Shown one piece after another: positions 36,543 through 47,800 of a stretch of 64,000 nucleotides of DNA (positions within the stretch are counted from its first letter, which is position 1; the number at the start of each line of letters is the position of its first letter). The notes under the pieces were generated by a model, which was given only the letters and a program-made list of their open reading frames with translations, was not told the origin of the DNA and made no database searches. Origin of the DNA: Viscum album (taxonomy: Eukaryota; Streptophyta; Magnoliopsida; Santalales; Viscaceae); the NCBI GenBank assembly GCA_963277665.1, contig OY728130.1, positions 1,367,026,393 to 1,367,090,392 of the forward strand. Reading direction: 5' to 3'. The position numbers were made by a program, and so were the translations under genes.

Positions 36543-37823
36543 TTACTTTCTATATGAATAGACAAGAATATCATCAATAAAGACTACCACAAACTGGTCA
36601 AGAAAGTCTCTAAAGACTCTATTCATTAGATCCATGAAGATAGCAGGGGCATTAGTAAGACCAAATGGCATCACAATAAATTCATAGTGTCCATACCTTG
36701 TACGGAAATCCGTCTTTGGTATATCCTCCTTTTTGACCCTTAATTGATGATACCCTGAACCAAGATCAATCTTGGAAAAGTATTGAGCTCCGCGTAGTTG
36801 GTCAAATAAGTCATCAATGCGTGGGAGAGGATATTTGTTCTTGATATTGATCTTGTTAAGTTCTCGATAATCAATGCAGAGTCTCATTGATCCATCTTTC
36901 TTCTTAATGAACAAAATAGGTGCTCCCCAAGGTGATGCACTAGGGCATATGAATCCCTTATCAAAATTCTCTTGGAGTTGCTTCTTCAATTCCTGCAAAT
37001 CAATTAGGGTCATTCTATAAGGTGTCTTTGAAATGGGCATAGCACCCGGTATGAGTTCTATTGAAAACTCAACTTCACGATTTGGTGGAAGACCTAGAAA
37101 TTCCTCTGGAAAGACATCATCAAACTCCCGTACAGTGGGTGTATTCTTAATCATGAGTTTCTCTCCAACCATTTGAGATAAATAACCTTCATTTATTGGA
37201 ATCAAGACCCATAATATGGAAGAAATTTCCACTGGAAGGTTATATTCATCCTTGTATCGATAGATGATAGTATATTGATCAAGAATATTAAATGTGATTT
37301 CCCATATTTGGAAATTGATATGAGCTCCGTATAAAGAAAACCAATCCATGCCAAGAATCACATAAAATTCCACTATAGGAAGGATCACAAGATTTGCAGG
37401 AAGCACTTTCCCACAAACTTCAATCAGATAATAATTGTAAAATTTTGATGCGACTGTTGTGCCATTAGGGGTTATCACAGCTAACTCAATATCTAACTGC
37501 TGAGGTAATATGGCGATACCCTTAGAAAATTCTTCAGAAATAAAAGAGTGGGTGGATCCAGAATCAAATAAAACATTTCCTACTTTAGAGTGGATGGTAA
37601 GTGTACCTTTCACCACTTCGTTATCATACTCCACATTGCCGATAGAAATTTCATGTGACTTTCCTTTGTCTTTGGCCTTAAGAGTTTGTTGACGTCGATC
37701 ATCATCAACAACCCTTGGATTAGGGCATTGATTGGCATAATTCCCCATTTCCTTGCACTTGAAACATTGAAGTGTAGGAGGTTCATTCTGTGTATCCATT
37801 TCTTTGTTCGCATCATTAGACAT
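36543..37823 (-). pseudogene. E3 gag end, protease and reverse transcriptase
   Basis: The longest open piece in the window, 426 residues. A CCHC zinc knuckle at residues 20-33 has Asn for the His. The aspartic protease spans about residues 60-180, with [11 protein letters not shown] (DSG at 87-89) and VILGMDW (155-161). The RT N-terminal linker is [12 protein letters not shown] (236-247). RT proper: [17 protein letters not shown] (296-312), IDYRELNKI (317-325), [13 protein letters not shown] (catalytic Asp353), [15 protein letters not shown] (387-401) and FIDDILVYS (active-site Asp pair 417-418). Apart from the knuckle, key residues are intact. Gag and pol share one frame, usual for this lineage. 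Confidence 0.93.
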
Positions 37824-37838
37824 CTTCTTCCCATTATT

Positions 37839-38731
37839 TCAACATTTAACTACCTGATGACCTTCTTTTCCACACTTAAAACATTTACTTGTCCCTTTAA
37901 GACAATTCCCTCCGTGTTTCTTTCCACACTTTGAGCATAAGGGAAAACTCATCTTCTTTTTAGTGTGGTCTTTAGATTTTCCTTTGAATTCCATTTTCCT
38001 CTTCTTATCAAACCCATATGATTGATAGGTTACTCCAATCTCCATATCAAACTTGAGAGCACATCGAACAATTTCCTCGTAGCTATTGAAGTCCCTTATG
38101 GATAACGCCCTTCGAATACTTGGTTTTAAGCCAATAAAAAATTGATCGATCTTACTCTCAGGTTGGATAATAATTCTGGAAGCATACCTTGAAAGTCTTG
38201 TAAAATTTGCTTCGTAGGTACCAACAGATTCATCATCCTTTTTCTTCAGTTCAAGAAAATCCTTCTCCATCTTTGTTCTAAGAATACGAGGGAAGTACTA
38301 ATTCAAAAATAAGTTCTTGAACTCATCCCATTCCATGGACTCAATTTCATCCCTTTGACTCGTATTCTTAATAAGATTTCACCATTGATCAGCTTCACCT
38401 TCCAAACGATATACTGCTAAGATGACTTTATCATGTTTAGAACATTATAGAACTGAAAATATCTTTTCAGTGGTACTGATCCATTATTTATCCACTAATG
38501 GATCAGAAGACCCGCTGAATGAAGGTGGACGCTGCCTCATGAAGGATTCAATAAAATGTTGCTCCTTTGCTCGTTTGGAAGTCCTGTATGATTCATAGCT
38601 TGAGAAAGTTGTGTGAGCATGGATACAAGATTTTGCATTCCAGCTCCCATAACGTTTGGTTGCTCAGGGGGACAATCATTGCATTGCCCGTTGCATTCAG
38701 CATTAACACGGTTCTTTTGGGTTCCAGCCAT
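37839..38731 (-). pseudogene. E3 gag
   Basis: The start is ATG 38731, giving MAGTQKNRVNAEC. The first 60 codons or so are in one frame. A single indel near 38577 then shifts to the frame used by all of pol. The capsid-type region keeps FIESFMRQRPPSFSG, EKIFSV, AVYRLEGEADQW and EWDEFKNLFL (about 38560-38300), then KDFLELKK, GTYEANFTRLSRYA, FIGLKPSIRRAL and two Cys-rich knuckle motifs (an irregular CSKC then a regular CFKCGKEGHQVVKC near 37840-37880). Stops lie at 38484, 38445, 38379 (consistent with TGG to TGA), 38298 (consistent with CAG to TAG) and 37839. The role in a live copy is virus-like particle formation. Confidence 0.88.
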
Positions 38732-38939
38732 TAACTAAAACCAAGAAGCATAGTGTGAGAAAAACTAATCATAATATGAAAACAACATAATCAGTAATAA
38801 AATTTCACACTTTAGGTCTTAACATAGGTTACTCATGGTTATTTCTAAAACACTAAGATTGTGTTCTATGCTTAGACATATCCTTAGGGTTCTTACTAAG
38901 GCTTTCACATCCTAGTTTCCAAAGGTCGACTATACCTTT
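38732..38939 (-). other. E3 untranslated leader
   Basis: About 0.2 kb between primer site and gag ATG, non-coding, as expected. Confidence 0.6.
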
Positions 38940-38952
38940 CCTCTAATACAAA
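38940..38952 (-). other. E3 primer binding site (Met tRNA type, decayed)
   Basis: The minus strand reads TTTGTATTAGAGG one base after the 5' LTR end. The consensus TTGGTATCAGAGC matches at about 10 of 13 places. Confidence 0.7.
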
Positions 38953-40582
38953 CTATAACGACCCATACTTTACATACATGGTTATTACTTCAGAATTGAA
39001 TCATACTTATTACAACATATAACAAAACCATGATAGAACCATATAGGTATAGTGTCTTTAGAAACTGGGAAACATAAACAATTGGTTCATAAATCATTTA
39101 CATTGTCTCTCGTTTATTTCATCATATCTAGAGTCCCTTTTGGAATATCCTACTTAATACCCTTCTTCCTGACCTGGGGAAAATAAAACATAAAAAAGGG
39201 TGAGCTCAAATTATTAGTAATGGTAAACAAAAGAAATATCAATCATATCATATTCATAATAACATAACATTTTAAAAATATTAACCTGCAAAAGAGATCA
39301 TAATATCATAACATGGGATAAATCATAGTAGTGAAATGTAATCCCAATAATCATAACTTAAAACATGAAACTTTTTGGCATACACACATAATCATAGAAA
39401 ATAATTTCATATTATTCAAGGCTCTTTTCGAAGACCATCATAGCGGACAAAGTCCATTACTGAACCGAGTTCACTCCTTGTTCCAGTCTTGTATCACTGA
39501 ACTGGATTAACTTGTCGTTCCAGCCATGTCTATCTCATGAGATATAAATCTTTACCCAATACATTGGAGGGAGATATAGGTCCCACCTATCTCATAATGA
39601 AACCATTCTTATGTGTTCCACAAAATTATAAAGCATATATCATAGCATAACCCATGTAATAAAAATGGAATTCTTAAACTTCATGTCATCATAACATAAT
39701 CCATGTAAGATAAAATTACTTCATAAAAATAATTCCATAATAACATAATCAAATAAATGTAAAAATAGGGATAGAAACATAACCCTATATTATCTTATAT
39801 GGAAAATAATTTTGATAAAACACTTGAACTCCATTCTTGAGGAAAATATCTTTTCTACTTCAAAAACATTTTTCCTTTCTTAACATGTCATAAAATTTTA
39901 AACTAAAAGAAGTTAATTAAAAATAAACTTGAAAACATGTAAAGGAATATTCATGGAAATAATGTTCTATGAAATCATAAAAATCCATTCATGCCGTATA
40001 AGTTAAAAAAAATTCTTCTCGTACTTTGGCAGGAAAAGTCAAAAAGTACCTCGTGCTAAAAATGACAAAAGATTCCTTTCATATCTTTTACTAAAAACTA
40101 ACCAATGGGTAAAATTGGATTTAAACAATTTTAGAAGAATAGAAATAATATTACATATTGACTAAACATGTATGTGGATGATAAATATGCCCCAGTAATT
40201 ACAGAAGTATAAACAATCTCGGATAAAAATTGAGATTGCGATATTTTCCCATACCTTAGGTCTGATATGCTTTGTACGTATCCGAACCTCCTATATAATG
40301 ATTTAAATAATGTCACTGACTTATTACAGAATCATATTCATTTTTATGATATCATATATGGTCATATTATTATCTTCCTATTAATAATATTTCATTGCTA
40401 CTTGTTATTCGGGTGTTCATTGCTTTATGTTATTATGCGTGTTTTGTCGAATAAATTATTATTATTCTTTTTATTTTATAGATACATAATTTACATAATG
40501 GTATTAGTATAATATATATCATATTTATTAATTAAATTCATTTATATAATCATTATTCAATTAAGATCATGTAAAACGAGTT

Positions 40583-40830
40583 GCATCACATCGTGGAGAC
40601 GGTAGGTCGTACGTACGCACGAGCGATGATATCATTCCCATGATCATGGAATTTTATTGAAGTGTATGTATAATATTTCATAATCAATATCACTTTACAA
40701 TAATCATATATATTTATTATTTACACCATTATACCCATCCAATTAAGGTGGTGGTGGAAAACAGATTACACCACGGCGTGGAGACGGTATTCTGTACGTA
40801 CGCACGCGCAGTGATTTTGTTTTTCGTAGG
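40583..40830 (-). repeat. Duplicated CpG-rich palindromic block in E3 5' LTR
   Basis: The GTACGCAC cores at 40613 and 40798 are 185 bases apart, the same period as in the other LTR. The pair therefore existed before insertion. Confidence 0.8.
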
Positions 40831-41149
40831 ATAGATAGAAGGTGAAATATGGTTGTTTTATATTTATAATAACATATTAGTATATTATTGATACTTATTT
40901 TATTACTTCATAATGAAACAACTAAATAATAGGAAGTAGAAGAAGAAATAAAATTTAAGGAATCGGTAACGGATATTACCTCTTCTTCGACATGCCTCTT
41001 TGAAACCTCCTCTTAGGGCACTAAAATTGGTCTTTGAAGAAGACCAGGACCTCTAGTATATTTCTAGAGAAGTTGAGAAGGGAAATGGGATAGGTTTAGA
41101 TGATATTTAAGGGTCAAATTTGTGTGAGGAGGAGAGGGAGGAGGTGCCC

Positions 41150-41156
41150 TTTTATA
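41150..41156 (-). promoter_or_regulatory. TATA box of E3 5' LTR
   Basis: TATAAAA on the minus strand within CCCTTATAAAAGGG, kept in both LTRs and in E5. It would direct transcription toward gag. Confidence 0.65.
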
Positions 41157-42767
41157 AGGGAGGAGAGGGGCACCTTTGAAAAAACTTAAAATATTATTTT
41201 ATAATAAAGTCATATTTGGTTTTTAATAGCTCCAAATTGATTTATTTCGAATCTAAGGTGGGTATGGGTCTAAATCCTCTCAACCAATAGGTTTTATACA
41301 AGTTTAGGTTAATATTTTAACCTTATCATTTAGATTTAACTCTAAGTTAAATAATTTAACTTTTACTGTGTCTTCTTGTTTTCTTACACTATAAGGTTAA
41401 TATACTTACTATAACAAGCCAAACGAACCCCAAGTGGTTTATTATTAATATATATAACCTTATCTAAGTCATTTGGCCGAACCTTAGATTTTTAGGAATA
41501 AAATAACAATTAATAATATAATATTTGTTTTAAAAACTATTTTATGTTAATTTTGACACTATTTGGTAATTGATTTTTGTGAAAATCATAACAGCATTAT
41601 TAGTTCGAAAAAATTTAATTAAATCAATACTAACATGTCATATTAACCTATAAAATTAGTTTTATTCTTAAAAAGTCTCAAATTACATTTATTTGGCTAT
41701 TTATAACATCAATTATGTTAATATTTCATTAATAAGGTAATTACTGCATCATCATTGTGTCAAAAATAAATTAAATTATTAAATTTCTAAAAATTATAAA
41801 TAAAATAACATTATTAAATTTCTAAGGTAATTAATTCATCATCATTATGTATAACCCTATATTAAAAATGTTTTTAGTTATTAAACTTTGATTTTAACTA
41901 TTTTAACTCTTCTTTAAATAAAATAATAATAAGTGTCCTAATCTAATCCAAGTGGACCTAAATGGTCATATTTTATTCCTATGGTTATTTTTGGTCGAAT
42001 TAAACTTATCCAATAGAATTAGGACATGTGTTATGATAATAATAATATCATTTTTACCCTTAATTACTCTATTTACTTTTAACCGTGGTAAATAAAAGTA
42101 AAAAGTTACTATTCACCAAAAATTATTTTTATCTTATTGAACCACATTTTACTCCTTGATATTAACCGTGTCTCTTGGATTTTCGAAATTCAACTCACAA
42201 AAGTGGTAAAATTAAGTTTTATGTACAATTGCAAATACTCCTAGGAGGTGGGTAAAAGACGGTAAAAAGTTCAATAAAATTTTTATGTATCTATATTATT
42301 ATAAAATTACTCTAATGAATTACATTGAACTTATATAGGTATTATGTATCTATTTTTAACTAAAATAAATTTAAATAAAAATGATTATTTAATTACAAAG
42401 TTGGTTTTAACCAATAACTCAGTGTTTTCACTATTCATCAAAAATTGAATGTTTTCAGAAAAATACCAAAAATTCACCCTAGGCTGATTTCGATATTCCA
42501 AATCCAAAAATTAAGTCCATTTTAAAAGATAAAATTTATAAAATTTCAAAAATTAGGTATTACTATTCATAATGACTAGTTTATATAATATTTTAATAAC
42601 ATATCGTTGTTTAGCGAAACTCGGTATTGCGTACAACGTAAGCTATCGAGGAAGGTTGCTCTTGTGTGTAACGCAAGCCAAGATAGTGTTGTGTGTAGTG
42701 GAATATTCCTTTGGTGATGTATATAACATAAAAACCAAATATTTCTCATAAAATCTCAGGTGTTACA

Positions 42768-42772
42768 TTTTT
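42768..42772. repeat. E3 target-site duplication, right copy
   Basis: TTTTT directly after the LTR end TGTTACA, matching 30371-30375. Confidence 0.6.
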
Positions 42773-44093
42773 AGAACCCCAACACCACCAATTTCTATAG
42801 GAATACCATTGTAAATTCTTATATTTGGAACATGTCATCCAATGATGTTCATCAATTCATACACAACCATGTGATATATAAATCATAAAATATGTTGATA
42901 ATTTTTCTACTCATAATGATAATAAGTGGGGTTTGGTAACCATGATTAATTTCTATATATTTATTTACACTCAATCAACTCATAAAAACAACAAGAAACC
43001 CTTAAACCCATGATCTACCATGCATGAAACCATGCACCATAAATATACATAAAATCAAATAACTATGTGTCACTTACACTTATGAATGAAAAACAGTGGC
43101 TTGACAGCCACCAACCTAGAAATATCACCACCTAGGATGAACCACACAAGGTATTCTTTGAGAAATACTTCCATGTATTATGGATTTCTTAATCGAGGAA
43201 TGAGATATATTGAATGAAACAAGAATTTGGTGAAATCCTCTATGAGTTATGGGAAAGAATAAAGAAGTTATAAATATCCTACCCAATATAACCTTATAAA
43301 GATAATTATTTATTTGTATTAATTTACCAAGGATTTATGGAAAATGATTAGTGTATCTTTGATAACTTCTCTAAAAGATAATTTATAAACGATTCTACTG
43401 TTTAAAGGCAGAGAAATAATTGAGAAGATTTCCCAAAATTCTCAAAAATTCTTTATAAGAACTAAAATAGGGGAGTTCCAAATAAAAGAGTTCTAAATCA
43501 TCATTATTTTAAAAAATGGAATATTTTAGTTCTCTTGGGATATAGTTATTTTTTAAAATGTATCTAGAAATCACTCTTTAAACACCCCCTCGCGTCTGAT
43601 AACATTTTTACTCTATAGAGAACTAAACTAATGGATTCCCTCATGTTTAAGGAATTTAAATCTATGATACCATGTTTTAGAAGTAATACTAGTATAAAAA
43701 ACCTATAATCAAGTATTGAGAGAGTTTTTTAACATTCAATGCAGATCTATGAACCAACACCTCAAAGAATCCCTATCCAACTGAATTTTCAACCATATTT
43801 ACATCCACCACCCTTCAAAAGAAGAAATTAATAGCCCTCTACAAGATACCAAAAAAGAAAAATTCAAGAACCCTATATTAAGGACATGATAAAATAGCTT
43901 GTAGTATTCACACAACTCATTAAACTTCCCTCAACACTCATAGATCAAAACTAAAGGTGATTCAAGGATAGTATGTCCAAATCATGTCCGCTATAAATGA
44001 CTTAAAAAATAAAGTTCATATAAAATTCAGGATCAGTTAATTACTAACACCAAATAGAATGTTTGTTTGATTTCATTAAGTAGGAGAAATAAG
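42773..44093. other. Unassigned sequence with a primer-site/polypurine pair
   Basis: Before E3 inserted, this was continuous with 30370. No protein domain was recognised. It contains the minus-strand signals listed at 43585-43672. Confidence 0.4.
43585..43672 (-). other. Possible miniature LTR-element core: PBS and PPT 88 bp apart
   Basis: On the minus strand, TGGTATCATAG (43672-43662) resembles a Met-tRNA primer site and directly follows CTAAAACA, a plausible LTR end. About 70 bases on, CGCGAGGGGG (43594-43585) resembles a polypurine tract and is directly followed by TGTTTAAAGAG, a plausible LTR start. That is the layout of TRIM-type elements. I could not align the supposed LTRs to each other, so this stays a suggestion. 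Confidence 0.35.
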
Positions 44094-44713
44094 TTGGGGA
44101 ACCGTTAAAGTTATCACTCCAGGCTTCGGGGAGGGACTCTTCAAGGGTTAGCCTATTGCGACCGGGTTCCTGGGTACGGTGACAGGCCCCCATAATGGAT
44201 CTGAAGATGAATGTGGACGGATTGTGTGCATAGGGAATTATATGAGGAGGTGGTCTGGTTCGTGATAGCGGTGGAATGGTCCAGCTCAGTTTCAATATAT
44301 ATCTTGGACCGAGAAATGTGGTTAGTGTGGAGGCAAGAGCCCTTCACTGCGGTATAATGTTGTGCAATCTCTACAGCCTTAAGATTAACTGTGTGGAGAC
44401 TGATTCTGAGGTCCTTAGGGGTCTTCTTGGAAAAAAAAGTCCCCACCTTGGGACATTGTGTACATCCTCATGGATTGTAGAGAGTGGATAGAAGAAGACA
44501 TGGAGGTCAGGAATATTTTTAGGGAAGGAAACCAAGCAGTGGATGCTTTGGCCTCCTGTGCGAAGGAGGATGATGTCCTAACACTGTTCCACTATTTTCA
44601 TTTCCTTCCCCCCTCATGTAAGGGTCTAGTTTTTGGCGATGCACTGCGTATTTTCCACTTTCGGCCCTCGTAAGTGTTCGTGAGTATTTTTCCTTATCTA
44701 TAATAAAAAAAGG
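44094..44713 (+). pseudogene. LINE L2: 5'-truncated RNase H end with A tract
   Basis: Plus-strand LINE 3' end. Pieces in order: LKMNVDGLCA (about 44200-44230, first catalytic Asp), GGGLVRDSGG (about 44245-44275), VSVEARALHCGIMLCN (catalytic Glu, in 44276-44491) with NCVETDSEVLRGLL (second Asp), then in another frame (44458-44673) CREWIEEDMEVRNIFREGNQ and AVDALASCAKEDD (last Asp region), and the stop. An A-rich run (44704-44711) ends the element. Stops at about 44230 and 44245 and one frameshift occur. Its RNase H is clearly different from that of L1, so this is another family. Marked GC-richness relative to its flanks supports a separate, younger insertion. Confidence 0.85.
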
Positions 44714-45559
44714 GGAATTTGAGGAGGATTGAATTGAGAGAGGTCACCACACTTGTGTCTTGAGACACCATTATCAAGGTACTACAATGATTATTAGTCT
44801 TTTATCTTAAGATATTATTCCTTTAAAATAAAAATAATAAGGTATTAGTATCCAAATGTACTTGGGTCTGCTGATGTTAGCCAATAATGATTGAGGTATT
44901 TGGATTTGTTTAGTATGTTATAATTTATTAGAAATACTAGATGAAATATTAATTTATTTTGGTCTCCCATATCATGAATTATTTAAATCACATTCTTAAA
45001 TTAAATTTCCAATTATTTTACAATAATTAAAAAACTTATATTGCAACTAACCTTTAATAAAAGTGGTTTTCTATGGATTTTTTAAAGTGATTTCATCTTT
45101 TGAGATACCAAGGACAAACTTTTCTTTTCCATATATTTCAAAGAAAAATATTTTATTTAGTTTGTTTCTACCTTGTGTTAATTTTAAGATAGATCTCTTA
45201 AGTTATTTTAAGTATATTTGAGATTGTCAAAATTATGTTGATTCTTAATTTTCATCGATAATTCATCATTTTCCTTAAATATTTATTCCTTATCTTTTAG
45301 AATTTATTCTCTTTCTTTAAGAACTTATTTGTATTTATTATTATGTTATTTCTATAATGAATTAAGTTCGTGATTTTTTTTGAGCTAATCATGAGTGTAT
45401 TTAAGATCTTCGTAATTAAGGTGAATTGAGGAGCAATGGGAAGAATGATATGAAGAGGGGGAAGAAGTTGGGGAAGAAAAATAGGATAAGGAAATTTTAG
45501 GAGGAGAACTAACTTCAACATATTATTTTAATTGTTTCATATGGAACTTATAATGTGAG
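44714..45559. other. Unassigned, possibly C3 internal sequence
   Basis: AT-rich. By position it could be the C3 part downstream of gag on the minus strand. The minus-strand ORF 45521-45297 is hydrophobic and low in complexity; no domain recognised. Confidence 0.35.
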
Positions 45560-46540
45560 TTAATTAAATAAGATAAGGAAGCTGAGTTCATGGATTCATC
45601 GCTTGCACTCTTGGTTAAAACTTTAAGACCCTTTTTTCCTTTTTTCCTTTCTTCAACCTTCTTTTTATAGATGGGTCACTCCAAATTGAGGTGAAAATTT
45701 TTTCTTGTATTCATATAATTTCACTTCTAGTTCCACCTTTTGATTATCCTTATTGGTTTTATTGGAATCTTTCATTTTATTTAATAATTTTTTCATGTTC
45801 TTGGTGAGTTGAGATAATTCTTGAACTTCACCTCTAGATGAGTCGTCATTGGTATCTTTAAAGGAAATTGTTTTCTTTGTATCATTGGATTCATTCAATT
45901 TTTTCTCATATTCCCACTTTATAGTAATTTAATATGCCATTAGAGATTTGATATGATTTTGATAACATTTTTCTTCATATCCTTCACTTATTTTATAATT
46001 ATGAGTTTGGTTTTCCAATTTCCTCACAATACCCAAAGTTTTTTTTCCTAATGTCTCTGTAAACAAATCATCACCAAGGGACTTTCAACTGTTGAATATA
46101 TCAGTAAACTATGTAAATATATTAGTAATGGTTTTATTTGGATATATAAGAAAGCTTTAAAAATCCTTCTGATACATTTCTAATCTATTATATTTATCTT
46201 TGTTGGTTCATTTATGAGTGACTTTAACCAATTTCCAAATTTCATATGTAGTTTTTCATGTGGAAACATGTTTGAATTCATTTCATACAAGACCACAATA
46301 TAGTGTGTTCATATATTTTCCATTAATCTCAAAGGATTTTATATAATTGGGTGTCCAAAAATCTTCTATTTCGTTATTAAGAGTATATTAGTGCATACAC
46401 TTTTTCTATACAGTGTAACCTATTATACTAAGAAAAGATGTCTTGTGATTTTTCTATTTAGAATAATCTATACCATCAAAGATAGGAGCATATGAATAAG
46501 ACTTATATTTCATCATAGTTAAATGTTAACTTAAAACAAT
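45560..46540 (-). pseudogene. Copia C3 gag (UBN2 type)
   Basis: Frame-broken, but the order is clear on the minus strand: a YSYAPIFDGIDYSK start (about 46490), FWTPNYIKSFEI and LYCGLV-NEFKHVST pieces, TTYEIWKLVKVTHK-TNKDK (about 46240), a RLEMYQKDF block, ITNIFT-FTDIFNS (about 46105), KSLGDDLFTETLGK (about 46075), IKSLMAY (about 45940), then the open piece 45898-45665. These correspond to the UBN2 gag of plant copia elements (Y-W-K start, KTAKEIW, ISxMFTRFTDI and LMTHE blocks). Zinc-knuckle traces follow near 45650-45670. Stops are frequent. Pol is not recognisable. Confidence 0.7.
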
Positions 46541-46560
46541 TTAATATTAAAAAAAATATT

Positions 46561-46576
46561 TAGGATCTTATACTAA
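46561..46576 (-). other. C3 primer binding site (Met tRNA type, decayed)
   Basis: The minus strand reads TTAGTATAAGATCC, about 11 of 14 matches to TTGGTATCAGAGCC. It sits just upstream of gag, as expected. Confidence 0.5.
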
Positions 46577-47800
46577 TTTTACTCATTGGTAAATATGTAA
46601 AGAGGCAGGTGAACTTCCTTTTAAAAAACTAAAACAAAATCAAAAAGAAAATTAAAAACTAAAATAAATTGATATGATAATGCCATAATTTTGATACACA
46701 TTATAAGGTTAATTTCAATATATATATTAAGAGAGTATTCTTAGAAGAAAAAGGAAATATAAAATTTATACAATAATATATATTGAATTTGATACATAGA
46801 GGAAAATAAATAATCAATGTAGAAAATAGAAGAATAAGGAAACATAGTTTTATATCGGAGTTCATAAATAACTCTATGTGATCCCCTATATATCCTTCTA
46901 TAGGGTTGAGGTTATTTATCCATTTATTTTTTGATGAACAATAAATTCATCCCTTTCATTTATGGTTGTGAGCACCCTCTTAATCATTGTTGGTATTCAA
47001 GGATCTCATCCCTCACTTTTATGGTAGTGAGTACCAGTTATAGAAGGATATGAGAAGAATGAGGTTTTATTTGATTAAAACCTAATATAAATCCACTACC
47101 TAATCTATTATATGGATTTGTACAAATAATATGAGAGATGTAGAGATGGAAAAATATGAGATCTTAAGAGATTGAATAATAATTATATATGGATCTTGAG
47201 ATAACTTTAAGATCAGGTTGAAATTTCTAAAGCATCATCGTTGGTGTTCCAATGCTTTGATCAATTGATCTGTATTCATCCAAGTCTCCAAGGTCCTCTA
47301 TTTATAGCCTCTAATATGACATGAAATATTCTAGAATCAATATGGGTCATTAAGACAAATAAAATTCTAATAAAGAGCTATGGTTTCCAACAAAAATAGG
47401 AACTTTGGCTTGTTTTTTGAATGCCATCGGTTAGTTGGTGAACCTCACTGGCTGGCCGGTGGGATTCCTAGATCTCATCCCTTTTTTCCAAAAGCCACTG
47501 ATTATCAATTTATGTCTATTGGGTGGATATTGAACCTCATGTAGGTTTACCTATTCTTATTTCTTCCACCATATGGTTTACGGACCTCAATTGGGTAGTC
47601 AATGAGTCTATTATAGCACTGGTGCTTCTTTCCACATTGAATTGGGTGGATGATGCACTATACTGGGTAGATGGTGAAGCCTGTAATTTCTCAAAAACCT
47701 TTTATGGCCCAAAATACATCCCTTTATTTCCTTTTTTTTATTCTACAACTCTCTTCTATGAAATCAATACATGATATTATTCACTTCAAGAATTCATTCC
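46577..47800 (-). mobile_element. C3 5' LTR (outer end uncertain)
   Basis: Lies upstream of the primer site in element orientation and contains a good minus-strand TATA box. Beyond it (47410-47690) is a U3-like region with short repeated themes around TTGGTGAACCTCA, GGCTGGCCGGTGGG, GGGTAG and GGATGATG. The true start could not be placed; the partner LTR was not found. The plus-strand ORF 47523-47774 has no domain. Confidence 0.45.
47299..47306 (-). promoter_or_regulatory. TATA box of C3 LTR
   Basis: Minus-strand GGCTATAAATAGAGGACC, a strong plant TATA context, about 0.7 kb from the primer site. Confidence 0.55.

Larger units (their letters stand above)
30376..42767 (-). mobile_element. E3: near-complete Ty3/gypsy chromovirus, Tekay/Del-like
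   Basis: A 12.4-kb element with two LTRs of 3.84 and 3.81 kb, a Met-tRNA primer site, a polypurine tract, gag, protease, RT, RNase H, integrase and a chromodomain-like tail in that order, flanked by TTTTT. The gag-protease-RT-RNase H-integrase order defines Ty3/gypsy. The long LTRs and tail sequence suggest the Tekay (Del) lineage, which is inference. Two regions of about 230 bases compared between the LTRs show about 15 differences, so the insertion is not recent. One frameshift and at least twelve in-frame stops make it non-autonomous. Confidence 0.92.
38954..42767 (-). mobile_element. E3 5' LTR
   Basis: Direct repeat of 30376-34214, with the same ends. The U3 part (42767 to about 41160) contains a CpG-rich conserved block near 42600-42690. 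The minus-strand TATA is at 41150-41156, followed by a purine-rich to C/T-rich leader. Its U3 is also related, in opposite orientation, to 61735-64000. The plus-strand 81-residue ORF at 40267-40512 repeats the one at 31690. Confidence 0.92.
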
